From: Bathynomus jamesi
Lineage: Eukaryota; Arthropoda; Malacostraca; Isopoda; Cirolanidae
DNA: 64,000 bases
Direction of reading: 5' to 3'
Assembly: GCA_023014485.1 (NCBI GenBank)
Contig: JAJOZX010000996.1
Coordinates: 975,001-1,039,000, forward strand
In this document: positions 1 to 8,479 of the stretch, piece after piece
How positions within the stretch are numbered: the first letter of the stretch is position 1
Layout of the letters: each line of letters opens with the position of its first letter
Program-made: the position numbers and the translations under genes
Notes under the pieces: generated by a model
Seen by the model: only the letters and a program-made list of their open reading frames with translations
Databases searched by the model: none
Told to the model about the DNA's origin: nothing

Positions 1-66
1 TTTCATTTGTTCGTTCTCCCTCCTCATCTTGCGCGGGATGTTCTCCTATACAAGCGTCGTTCTTTA

Positions 67-69
<3 letters not shown>
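1..69 (+). mobile_element. SINE body fragment (tRNA-derived family)
   Basis: These bases match, almost base for base, the post-tRNA body of the SINE pair at 11127-11456 (for example TGCGCGG..ATGTTCTCC and CAAGCGTCGTTCTTTACG). The tRNA head lies outside the window or is missing. As in the other copies, the body runs directly into a (TA)n tract. Confidence 0.8.

Positions 70-99
<30 letters not shown>
69..99. repeat. (TA)n microsatellite at SINE 3' end
   Basis: Uninterrupted AT dinucleotides directly follow the SINE body. The same body-then-(TA)n arrangement recurs near 11455. Confidence 0.95.
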
Positions 100-104
<5 letters not shown>

Positions 105-231
105 TTCTAGAATGACTTAGTAAATTTTTATATGTCTGTCGATCAGTAGTCGGACGTACGTTGTAGAAACACTGGGTTCAAGTTGAAGGAAGATACTTTG
201 AACATCTAAAATAAACAATTACTGTTGCTTT

Positions 232-344
232 TTTTATTCCTCATTTCACAAAGGTCAAGTTTGTTGTCCTTCCTCTTGAGTTAGTCTGGTGAAGTAAAGA
301 GTTGTTTTCTTGTGTTCTCCACTTCACACACTTCACACACTTCA
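232..344 (-). mobile_element. Fragment of LINE 3' end
   Basis: The stretch with AAGGTCAAGTTTGTTG, CTTGAGTTAGTCTGGTGAAG and a run of CACTTCACA repeats aligns with 15636-15720, the C-terminal coding and 3' end of the LINE at 15600-18095. It is diverged and too short to code. I infer a short, old insertion of the same family. Confidence 0.65.
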
Positions 345-361
345 CATTTCATATATATATA

Positions 362-1254
362 CAGGGTGTACATAAAGTCAGGATCTATTTTTGTGAAGCA
401 CTTGGAAATTATATGGAATTCAATCATAAAATGATAAAGTGGTAACATTTATTAAATAATTAAGAGTAGGATTCGACGTGACGCCCATCAGTATCCCTGC
501 ACAGCTCAAATCGTTCCGCAGCATTTCTAAACACATTCTGGGGCATTTGCGGGGTTATGTTATCTGCAGAGTTCGTATACGTGTACGTAAGTTTTCAAGA
601 CTCGTAATCTTCGTCTGATAGACGTGCGATTTGATAAAGCCCCATGCAAAGAAATCTAAAGGGGTTAAATCTGGTGATCTCGCTGGCCAAGGTCTGTCGC
701 TTCCGCGTCCGATCCAGCGATTTGGAAAACGTCCATTAGATAATCCTGAACAATTTTGGCATAGTGACAAGGAGCACCATCATGTTGATAGACGACGGTA
801 CTAACAATCCTATCCCCGTCGTCTATCAACATGATGGTGCTCCTTGTCAATATGCCAAAATTGTTCAGGATTATCTAAATGGACGTTTTCCAAATCGCTG
901 GATCGGACGCGGAAGCAACAGACCTTGGCCAGCGAGATCACCAGATTTAACCCCTTTAGATTTCTTTGCATGGGGCTTTATCGAATCGCACGTCTATCAG
1001 ACGAAGATTACGAGTCTTGAAAACTTACGTACACGTATACGAACTGCTGCAGATAACATAACCCCGCAAATGCTCCAGAATGTGTTTAGAAATGCTGCGG
1101 AACGATTTGAGCTGCGCAGGGATACTGATGGGCGTCACGTCGAATCCTACTCTTAATTATTTAATAAATGTTACCACTTTATCATTTTATGATTGAATTC
1201 CATATAATTTCCAAGTGCTTCACAAAAATAGATCCTGACTTTATGTACATCCTG
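362..1254. mobile_element. Fold-back mariner-like element (two 3' halves, tail to tail)
   Basis: The element starts TA-CAGGGTGTACATAAAGTC and ends with its inverted copy followed by TA, as expected for an IS630/Tc1/mariner element with TA target duplication. It is a near-perfect palindrome: arm 362-797, a spacer of about 16 bp, and arm 814-1254. Each arm carries the 3' half of the same transposase gene, so no 5' end, start codon or first catalytic Asp is present. The close match of the arms implies recent formation. It cannot code for its own movement but would fold into a long hairpin if transcribed. Confidence 0.9.
820..1156 (+). pseudogene. mariner-like transposase, C-terminal half
   Basis: The reading frame encodes the C-terminal catalytic half of an IS630/mariner transposase. 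Visible motifs are QHDGAP (second Asp), FPNRWIGRG, then WPARSPDLTPLDFFAWG (third Asp), with 36 residues between the two Asp. This spacing is longer than in classical DD34D mariners. The N-terminal helix-turn-helix and the first Asp are absent. The inverted arm at 362-797 holds the same coding sequence on the minus strand with a small deletion, so neither half can make an active enzyme. Any protein read across the centre of the palindrome is artificial. Confidence 0.85.
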
Positions 1255-1354
1255 TATATTAAAATGCAATTAAAACATTTAAAAACTATTCAACATACAA
1301 TATTCAACTTTATAGAAGAAAAATTGATCATTTAATGTAAGTTTCAATTTATTA

Positions 1355-1391
<37 letters not shown>

Positions 1392-1862
1392 GATATAAAG
1401 AATAAACAAGTGTGAAAATTTAAAAAATAAGAGAGTTGATGCGATTGTCTTCATCTTATTTTCCTTAAATTTATTTCCACTTTGTTTTACACAAAACCAC
1501 CTTAAATTTGGGTTAAATTCAAAGACCAACTAACCACCGATATGTACTCATCAACTGTTGTTTATCGAGTTTCGGTCAGAAGCTCCTCCGTAAGACGTAG
1601 CCTTAATGGGTGCTCCGTGCGGACGTAGGTGAAAGACCCCCAACTTTGTTCCAGTTGTTTATCAGTTTCGTTGTACGTGCGGTACTAATGTATCTTACGT
1701 AGGTGCCTCAAAGCGTACGTTTCATTCACGTTCTACGCAGGATATGAGACGGTTCCTAAGAACTGGTCAATTGCTGAATAAACCTGACCTGTCTCCGATT
1801 TTAGACTACGTCATGGAGTGCAAGTCTGTAATTTACATGGAAAACTTTGACATCCTCTAAAC
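1255..1862. other. Intergenic, no gene seen
   Basis: The stretch is AT-rich with an (AAT)n tract at about 1361-1391. The part at 1550-1800 has repeated short ACGTA/GTACG words and no reading frame I recognise. Confidence 0.6.
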
Positions 1863-1935
1863 CAGTAGTTCACAACCTTTTTTATGCTGCGACCCTAAAG
1901 TGACCACCAATAGGACCTCCCGACCCTCAGGCTTT

Positions 1936-1967
<32 letters not shown>

Positions 1968-2183
1968 TTGAATTAAGAAATAGTGAATACTAGCAAAAGG
2001 TCGGCGCTACGCGCCGATTTTGCTAGATCTGCGGTGCTTCGGCTGAATTGTGGGCCTACGGCGTATTTTATTTTGAACATCAGTAGCCCTTTATCTGGAT
2101 ATCATTCCTATTCCTCTCACCTTGGGCCTCAGTAATTGGGGTGCCTGCGGCCTTCCAGTTACTGGCAAACCAATTATTCATTC

Positions 2184-2311
2184 AATAAAACTACAGAAAA
2201 GAACGCAGCCATGAAAATCTAAAGCTTCACAAATCTTAATACAATGAGCTCGGATTTGAAGCCTAAGATTTTCATGACTGCGTTCATTTCTATAGTTTTA
2301 TTGCAAATAAC
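2184..2311. repeat. Imperfect hairpin (inverted repeat)
   Basis: ATAAAACTA..GAACGCAG..CATGAAAATCT at 2184-2220 is repeated inverted at 2265-2311, with a spacer of about 45 bp. It lies inside the hAT-type element. Confidence 0.75.
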
Positions 2312-2344
2312 TGAACCGACAGTAATTGGGGGCCCTGCGGCCCG

Positions 2345-2460
2345 CCAAATCATAGTTTTCATTGTTTCGAGTGCATCAATAATATTGTTATAGTGTTCCA
2401 TTAGCTGTGATAAGCATGATCTTCCTGACCGGAATCGATGTTGGTTATCATTTTTTTTCT
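2345..2460 (-). pseudogene. LINE reverse transcriptase fragment
   Basis: On the minus strand this encodes FRSGRSCLSQLMEHYNN, the conserved RT motif that precedes the palm (GFRxGRSCxxQL). The DNA matches 16870-16970 of the LINE at 15600-18095, including the TTATCATT and TTTCTGAGTTTCC edge. Only this short part of RT is present. Confidence 0.75.
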
Positions 2461-2685
2461 GAGTTTCCCCATTAACCCCACACCCTCCCCCATTACCCCA
2501 CCCCTCTCCCCCATTTACCCCCACCCTTTCCCCATTACCCCCAAGGGGGAAGGGGGCTGGCACCTTGCAAAGGATTTACTTTAATTTTTTTTTGGTTACA
2601 TATATATATCGCATCTATTTTTCTGAGTTTCCCCATTAACCCCACCCCCTCCCCCATTACCCCACCCCTCCCCCATTTTGTGCCA
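2455..2685. repeat. Two copies of a C-rich CCCCATTA repeat block
   Basis: TCTGAGTTTCCCCATTAACC followed by CCCTCCCCCATTACCCCACC occurs at 2455-2530 and again at 2612-2682. The blocks are low-complexity tandem expansions next to the LINE fragment. Confidence 0.8.
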
Positions 2686-2883
2686 AAATTAGATTAAAAA
2701 TGAAGAAATGGGAAGAACTGTACCCTAAAAGGGGGGGAAGGATTTATGTTAGGGAATTTTTTTTTAGCATGGGCACTGCGCAATAAAAAGACGCATCGAC
2801 TGGTGAAAACCGCATTGTTCTACACCAATTGTAGCGACCTGTAGGTGTGCGCAAAAAAACTGTTACATATATATAGGTATATA

Positions 2884-4145
2884 TGTTAAACACAGACCGT
2901 GCATGGAACAAGGAACTCTTCTGGGAAAATTAAATCCACTATAGTCCGAATAAGTAATGGTAAATGACAAATACCATAGTTTTTCTTTTTCATGATGCTA
3001 GCCCGACGTGGGCAACGGGTCTCTCGCAAAGAGGTCCCATAAATATAGCTTCCCTCACCAGCTATCTGCAAAGCAGACAGGATCCAGCTTTGGGACATGG
3101 ATCTAGGGTTTAAAGCAAGCCTAGTCCCACTACATTCAGAACCTCTACTATATAAGTAAAAGACTCGTTGCATTCACGTCGGATTGAATAAATCAAAGAA
3201 AAACAAGGAACACGGTCTGTGTTTAACATATAAGTTTCTCAGGGGACCATTCTGAGTTTGTGTATATTAAACGGACGTGTTACGTGCCTTGAAAAGTGGA
3301 CGCTCAATGTCCCGGTTGAGGTTTAAGTTTTGTTTTTTTGGTTAAAAATACAATAGTTACCCCTTTTTCTTTGATTTATTCAATCCGACGTGAATGCAAC
3401 GAGTCTTTACTTATATAGAGGTTCTGAATGTAGTGGGACTAGGCTTGCTTTAAACCCTAGATCCATGTCCCAAAGCTGGATCCTGTCTGCTTTGCAGATA
3501 GCTGGTGAGGAAAGCTATATTTATGGGACCTCTTTGCGAGAGACCCGTTGCCCACGTCGGGCTAGCATCATGAAAAAGAAAAACTATGGTATTTGTCATT
3601 TACCATTACTTATTCGGACTATAGTGGATTTAATTTTCCCAGAAGAGTTCCTTGTTCCATGCACGGTCTGTGTTTAACATATAAGTTTCTCAGGGGACCA
3701 TTCTGAGTTTGTGTATATTAAACGGACGTGTTACGTGCCTTGAAAAGTGGACGCTCAATGTCCCGGTTGAGGTTTAAGTTTTGTTTTTTTGGCTAAAAAT
3801 ACAATAGTTACCCCTTTTTTTTGATTTATTCAGTCCGACGTGAATGCAACGAGTCTTTTACTTATATAGAGGTTCTGAATGTAGTGGGACTAGGGTTTTA
3901 AACCCTAGATCCATGTCCCAAAGCTGGATCCTGTCTGCTTTGCAGATAGCTGGTGAGGGAAGCTATATTTATGGGACCTCTTTGCGAGAGACCCATTGCC
4001 CACGTCGGGCTAGCATCATGAAAAAGAAAAACTATGGTATTTGTCATTTACCATTACTTATTCGGACTATAGTGGATTTAATTTTCCCAGAAGAGTTCCT
4101 TGCTCCATGCACGGTCTGTGTTTAACATATAAGTTTCTCAGGGGA
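2884..4145. repeat. Array of a ~450-bp repeat unit, one inverted and two direct copies
   Basis: A unit of about 450 bp is present in inverted form at 2884-3190, then as direct copies at 3226-3678 and 3679-4125, with the start of another at 4126-4160 that breaks into (TA)n. Copies share the TTTGATTTATTCA edge, the CCTAGATCCATGTCCCAAAG core and the CCATGCACGGTCTGTGTTTA end and are over 95% alike by eye. Each copy can be read as a ~95-residue frame, but frames differ by indels between copies (SRG versus RG; a deleted TGC), which argues against protein coding. I do not recognise the unit. Confidence 0.85.
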
Positions 4146-4157
4146 CCATTCTGAGTT

Positions 4158-4192
<35 letters not shown>
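4142..4192. repeat. (TA)n microsatellite
   Basis: A TA dinucleotide run interrupts the last 450-bp unit and precedes the right end of the hAT-type element. Confidence 0.9.
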
Positions 4193-4194
<2 letters not shown>

Positions 4195-4326
4195 CTTCAT
4201 TTCTGAAATAGTATATTAGATAGTGACCCTTCGCAACCCTACTTAAGGACGCCAGCGACCCTACTTGAAGACCCCCGCGACCCTGATTTGGGTTGCGACC
4301 CGAGGTAGGGAACCACTGCTCTAAAC

Positions 4327-4560
4327 AATGAATGATGTGTCTGATATGTATACTTTTGAATCCCTTCATATTAACAAATTGAAACTTACAATAATTAAAT
4401 GTTCATTTTTCTTCTGTAAAGTTGAATATTTTATGTTGTGTATCTTATGTTTTAATTGTATTTTAATTTATTTTAATAGCTTTTGCACTGATGATGAAAT
4501 TTGTCATCTCAAAACGTTGGCAAACAGAATAAAGAGGAAATGTTAAAAGTGTGTTCTTCA
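4327..4560 (+). mobile_element. Penelope-like terminal remnant with hammerhead-like core
   Basis: An AT-rich stretch ends in CTGATGA (4488-4494), a GATGA/TCATC stem, then TCAAAACGTTGG. This order of core elements (CUGANGA, stem II, RAAA) resembles the hammerhead ribozymes known in Penelope-like terminal repeats, although the GAAA is altered to CAAAA. It lies directly upstream of a Penelope-like element but is not identical to its arms. Confidence 0.45.
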
Positions 4561-4638
4561 ATCAATTCAGTCGTTGAATATATATATATGATGAATAAAA
4601 CCACGAAGGAAAGGAAACACAAAATGGTGCTCAAGCGC

Positions 4639-4660
4639 TTTCGTCTAATGACATCCTCAG
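4639..4660 (-). ncRNA. Hammerhead-like motif, left arm
   Basis: On the minus strand: CTGAGGA, then T, GTC-ATTA-GAC hairpin, then GAAA. It is the inverted copy of the motif at 7233-7254. The core matches CUGANGA..GAAA of hammerhead ribozymes, but stem II has an extra T and I could not draw a convincing stem III, so activity is uncertain. Confidence 0.4.
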
Positions 4661-4721
4661 GAACACTGAAGTACATAAAAAGGTTAAGCCTATATATAGG
4701 TTACAGAAAAAAAAAAAAAAA

Positions 4722-4790
4722 AATAAATAACATACATACACACACACACAAATATATAACATATATATACATACATATCTATATATACAA

Positions 4791-4823
<33 letters not shown>

Positions 4824-4835
4824 CAATAAACAGAG
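4722..4835. repeat. CA/TA/ATAC simple repeats in left arm
   Basis: Mixed (CA)n, (TA)n and (ATAC)n tracts. The mirrored tract occurs at 7070-7165 in the right arm. Confidence 0.85.
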
Positions 4836-5054
4836 AAGTAAAAAAAAAAATTAAAACCTTAAAGGATTACCAGTGAGGCGTACAGATTTGTAGGGAAAAA
4901 TATCGATTTTTATCACAAGATCAAATGGATTATAAAAATACAAATTTATACTGGAACTCTGTCCGGGTTTTAACACATTGCTGCCTATGGTCAGGTTTCG
5001 ATATATATAAAAAAATAAAATGCAAATTAAAAGTTAATAAAGTAGAAGACAAGT

Positions 5055-5310
5055 TTACCAAAGATTTAATGTTTTACACTTCTTATCTAAATCAGTTTTA
5101 AAGGAATTCAACATAACAGGATCGAGTTGAAAAAGACCTTTGCTTACGTTGAAGTTATTTGAAAGTTGGATAATGGCAGACTCAAGAATATTTCTATTAA
5201 CAATGTTGCTTGAATGGAATAAAACTGAAGCATTATTCCAATCAATACAGTGGACTAACTCTGACAAATGGACAAAAAGGGCACTGGACAACTGTCCTGT
5301 TCTAACGGAA
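5055..5310 (-). pseudogene. Inverted copy of Penelope-like GIY-YIG C-terminal region
   Basis: The minus-strand frame begins at the internal ...LSSALFVHLSEL segment and repeats the residues coded at 6470-6660 on the plus strand (HCIDWNNAS, IVNRNILESAIIQL). It lacks the RT and the GIY-YIG catalytic start. This is the coding part of the inverted arm. Confidence 0.8.
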
Positions 5311-5346
5311 TATTGATGCTGTTTTATACGCCCTATTATTAGCTCG

Positions 5347-6226
5347 GTGGGCTCTATTACTTATAAACTCTCCAAATGGCTTGTCAAAGTCTTGTCCCCC
5401 ATTCTCGGAACTATCTCTGATTCACATGTAAAAAATTCCATGGATCTTACGGAAAAATTGAATAATGCACGTACTGAAACTAACGATAAATTGATTAGTT
5501 TTGATGTTTGTTCATTGTTTACAAAAGTGCGATTGACGATATGCTTGACTTTCTCTCCCAAGAATTACATAAGTATGACCTGCCACTACCTTCACACATT
5601 GTTTTGGAACTCATTAAGCTTTGCATCAAAGACTGTAAATTCACTTTCAATAACGAGTATTATCAACAAGTTTTTGGGATGGCTATGGGCAACCCCTTAT
5701 CGCCCCTCCTCTCCAATATTTATATGGAGTTTTTCGAAATTACCTATATTCGAGAATCCTGGGGTTGGCATCCCTTGGTTGCGGTACGTCGACGATTTTG
5801 TGTATCTGGCCCATGAATCGTGACCTGGATAGCTTCCTCCTTCAGTTAAATGATCAAGTCCCCTCCATTAAGTTTACTTTAGAAGTTGAGCAAGACAATT
5901 CAATCCCATTTTTGGATGTGCGTGTACATAGGGAAAGCCCAGGTTTTAAGTTTAGTATCTATCGGAAAACGACAAACAATTTGTCCTACGTACACTTTTA
6001 CTCGGGACATGATACCCCCACTAAGAAGGCCATATTTTCATCAATGTTCTCCGCGCCCTTAGGATCGCCAGTCCGGAATACATCGATGCCGAATTGGAAA
6101 AAATCAACGGTATTGGAAGTGATTTGTGTTATCCATCTGCGTTTATGGAATCTTGTCTCAACAAGGCAAAACGAACTTTCTATCGTGTCAATATTAACAC
6201 TCGTACTTTGTCAAAAAATATTTTAG
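5347..6226 (+). pseudogene. Penelope-like reverse transcriptase, 5'-truncated and frameshifted
   Basis: RT motifs appear in order but in three frames. KLISFDVCSLFTKV (palm motif A) is at 5347-5530. FGMAMGNPLSPLLSNIYMEFFE (the GxPLSP motif) is at 5508-5750. RYVDDF (catalytic YVDD) is near 5780, then IPFLDVRV and a thumb-like region to 6226. These are characteristic of Penelope-like RTs, which are related to telomerase RT. At least two single-base frameshifts break the gene, and the N-terminal third is missing. It is not functional as it stands. Confidence 0.85.
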
Positions 6227-6339
6227 TACTTCCATTTTTCCCGGGCTTTTTAGGCATTGCTAATGTACTTAAACTTTTGGATATTAATGTAGTATTTTCA
6301 TATAACAATATTGTGAAAAATATCATAGTAAAAAATAGC

Positions 6340-6665
6340 CCTACCAATAATTCAGGCATTATCTAAAAATTGGTTGTAAACAATGTGATTCCTTTTACAT
6401 AGGTCAGACGGGAAAGGATTTGCACACACGTATAAAACAGCATCAATATTCCGTTAGAACAGGACAGTTGTCCAGTGCCCTTTTGTCCATTTGTCAGAGT
6501 TAGCCCACTGTATTGATTGGAATAATGCTTCAGTTTATTCATTCAAGCACATTGTTAATAGAAATATTCTTGAGTCTGCCATTATCCAACTTTCAAATAA
6601 CTTCAACGTAAGCAAAGGTCTTTTTCAACTCGATCCTGTTATGTTGAATTCCTTTAAAAACTGAT
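6340..6665 (+). pseudogene. GIY-YIG endonuclease domain of Penelope-like element
   Basis: Reading across 6340-6660 gives [20 protein letters not shown] followed by [17 protein letters not shown] matches the GIY-YIG core, with downstream Arg (HTRIKQH) and the later LESAIIQ with its Glu in the expected order. The C-terminal GIY-YIG nuclease defines canonical Penelope-like elements and cuts target DNA. The frame is interrupted (a TAG near 6500 and a frame change near 6520), so the protein is broken. Confidence 0.75.
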
Positions 6666-6713
6666 TTAGATAAGAAGTGTAAAACATTAAATCTTTGGTA
6701 AACTTGTCTTCTA

Positions 6714-6985
6714 CTTTATTAACTTTTAATTTGCATTTTATTTTTTTATATATATCGAAACCTGACCATAGGCAGCAATGTGTTAAAACCCGGACAGAGT
6801 TCCAGTATAAATTTGTATTTTTATAATCCATTTGATCTTGTGCTAAAAATCGATTAACTTTTAATTTGCATTTTTTTTTTTTTTATATATATCGAAACCT
6901 GACCATAGGCAGCATTGTGTTAAAACCCGGAAGAGTTCCAGTATAAATTTGTATTTTTATAATCCATTTGATCTTGTGATAAAAA
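6714..6985. repeat. Tandem duplication of ~135 bp in right Penelope arm
   Basis: TTAACTTTTAATTTGCATTT..ATCGAAACCTGACCATAGGC..GTTAAAACCCGG..TTTGATCTTGTG occurs at about 6717-6842 and again at 6857-6980. The left arm has only one copy, so this duplication is specific to the right arm. Confidence 0.85.
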
Positions 6986-7072
6986 TCGATATTTTTCCCC
7001 TACAAATCTGTACGCCTCATTGGTAATCCTTTAAGGTTTTAATTTTTTTTTTTTTACTTCTCGTTTATTGTA

Positions 7073-7105
<33 letters not shown>

Positions 7106-7232
7106 ATATAGATATGTATGTATATATATGTATATATATTTGTGTGTGTGTGTATGTATGTTATTTATTTTTTCTTTTTTTTCTTTCTGTAACCTATATA
7201 TAGGCTTAACCTTTTTATGTACTTCAGTGTTC

Positions 7233-7254
7233 CTGAGGATGTCATTAGACGAAA
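7233..7254 (+). ncRNA. Hammerhead-like motif, right arm
   Basis: CTGAGGA (7233-7239), a 3-bp GTC/GAC stem with ATTA loop, then GAAA (7251-7254) and GCGC. It mirrors 4639-4660. Penelope-like terminal repeats are known to carry hammerhead ribozymes; this copy has the core words but an unpaired T before stem II and no clear stem III. Confidence 0.4.
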
Positions 7255-7323
7255 GCGCTTGAGCACCATTTTGTGTTTCCTTTCCTTCGTGGTTTTATTC
7301 ATCATAAATATTTTTCACATGTT

Positions 7324-7345
7324 ACCTTCGTGAAATAATTTTCAT

Positions 7346-7406
<61 letters not shown>
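7324..7406. repeat. (TA)n microsatellite
   Basis: A long AT dinucleotide tract lies between the Penelope-like element and the next fold-back element. Confidence 0.95.
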
Positions 7407-7408
<2 letters not shown>

Positions 7409-8237
7409 AGTGGGCAAAACAAAAAGGGAGACCTCGAACTTTGGCTGTAAAATCCAAAGTTATGGTCAGATTTCAATATTTTTTCCACACCCCACAACTA
7501 ATTAAATTTCCTATACGGTGAGCGGATTTCCAAGAACATTAATGAAAATTACGGATTTACTGAACATTTCTTTATGCCACTGGAACTTCTCCATTTACAA
7601 TACTACTGCATTGTCGGGTCGGCAAAAAAAAAAAAAGGGAGACCTTTTAAATCCTTCATATTTCGGCAAATACGGTACATAGAACCATGAAATTTTAGTA
7701 TGTTAGTACTAGGTAATTTTATGGTTTGTATGCCATCTTTTAGCATCTCCTGTTTCATCGATTTTCTTGAAAAGTTTGTCCAAACCTCCTGCAGTTGGCT
7801 TACGTTAATTAAAATCGCTTTAATTATAATTATCAACTTGAACCTATGATTAGCAAGATTTTTCTGGAATATTCGCCATAAATCCAATTTCTCAGCTAAA
7901 ATGCTAGAACATGGCATACAAACTATCATAAAATTATCTAGTACTAACATACTAAATTTTCATGGTTCTATGTACCGTATTTGCCGAGATATGAAGGATT
8001 TAAAAGGTCTCCCTTTTTTTTTGCCGACCCGACAATGCAGTCGTAGTGTAAATGGAGAATTTCCAGTGGCATAAAGAAATGTTCAATAAATCTGTAATTT
8101 TTATTAGTTTTCCTTGAAATCCGCTTACCGTATAGGATATTTACTTAGTTGTGGGGTGCGAAAAAATATTGAAATCTGACCATAACTTTGGATTTTACAG
8201 CCAAAGTTTGAAGTCTCCCTTTTTTTTGGCCCACCCG
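7407..8237. mobile_element. Fold-back element with doubled termini
   Basis: Arms at 7407-7735 and 7912-8237 are inverted copies separated by about 175 bp. The outer ends read CAAGTGGGCAAAA..AGGGAGACC and, inverted, CGGGTGGGCCAAAA..AGGGAGAC. Inside each arm, at 7615 and (inverted) at 8031, the related sequence CGGGTCGGCAAAA..AGGGAGACC recurs, so each arm holds two terminus-like repeats. This looks like one family member inserted in another, followed by inverted duplication. No coding frame is convincing. The flanks are (TA)n on both sides. Confidence 0.8.
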
Positions 8238-8271
<34 letters not shown>

Positions 8272-8281
8272 TATATATATA
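8236..8281. repeat. (TA)n microsatellite
   Basis: AT dinucleotide tract directly abutting the fold-back element. Confidence 0.95.
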
Positions 8282-8479
8282 AAAATGTTGGAAGATTTTT
8301 ATGATCGCAACCTTCAAAGTAGTTCGAATTGGTGTAAATACACTGCGTATAAATTTTGAAACATTTAGTCCAACATTTTGAGGTAGCTCAAGCACCATGA
8401 AGTTTCAACATATTGAATAATATATAACTATAATAAATAAACATGAAAAACGAAACTTATACAGCCATAGAAAGAGTTT

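Larger units (their letters stand above)
1863..4318. mobile_element. hAT-type non-autonomous element with 8-bp target duplication
   Basis: The left end is CAGTAGTTCACAACC and the inverted right end is CAGTGGTTCCCTACC; both continue into a GCGACCC motif. The element is flanked by a perfect 8-bp duplication, CTCTAAAC, at 1855-1862 and 4319-4326. CAGNGGTT-type ends with an 8-bp duplication are hallmarks of the hAT superfamily. No transposase is visible. The cargo comprises a hairpin, a LINE fragment, C-rich repeats and a tandem and inverted array of a 450-bp unit. I infer a composite carrier moved in trans. Confidence 0.85.
4589..7306 (+). mobile_element. Penelope-like retroelement between inverted arms
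   Basis: The left arm (about 4589-5310) is an inverted copy of the right arm (about 6430-7306). Both end in TGATGAATAAAACCACGAAGG or its complement. The central part encodes a Penelope-type RT and a GIY-YIG nuclease. Inverted or partial terminal repeats are typical of this retroelement class. The left arm contains only the 3' end of the coding region, so the structure is a full 3' copy joined tail-on to a truncated inverted copy. The 5' part of the RT gene is missing. Confidence 0.85.

Noticed and set aside
2886..4125. Three similar ~95-residue frames in the 450-bp repeats
   Set aside because: The frames differ by indels that are not multiples of three between copies and have no domain; similarity is at DNA level.
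4631..4816. Frames rich in Y, C, V, I from (TA)n/(CA)n tracts, also at 7068-7262, 14715-15016, 49014-49412
   Set aside because: They are translations of simple repeats, without conserved motifs or plausible starts.
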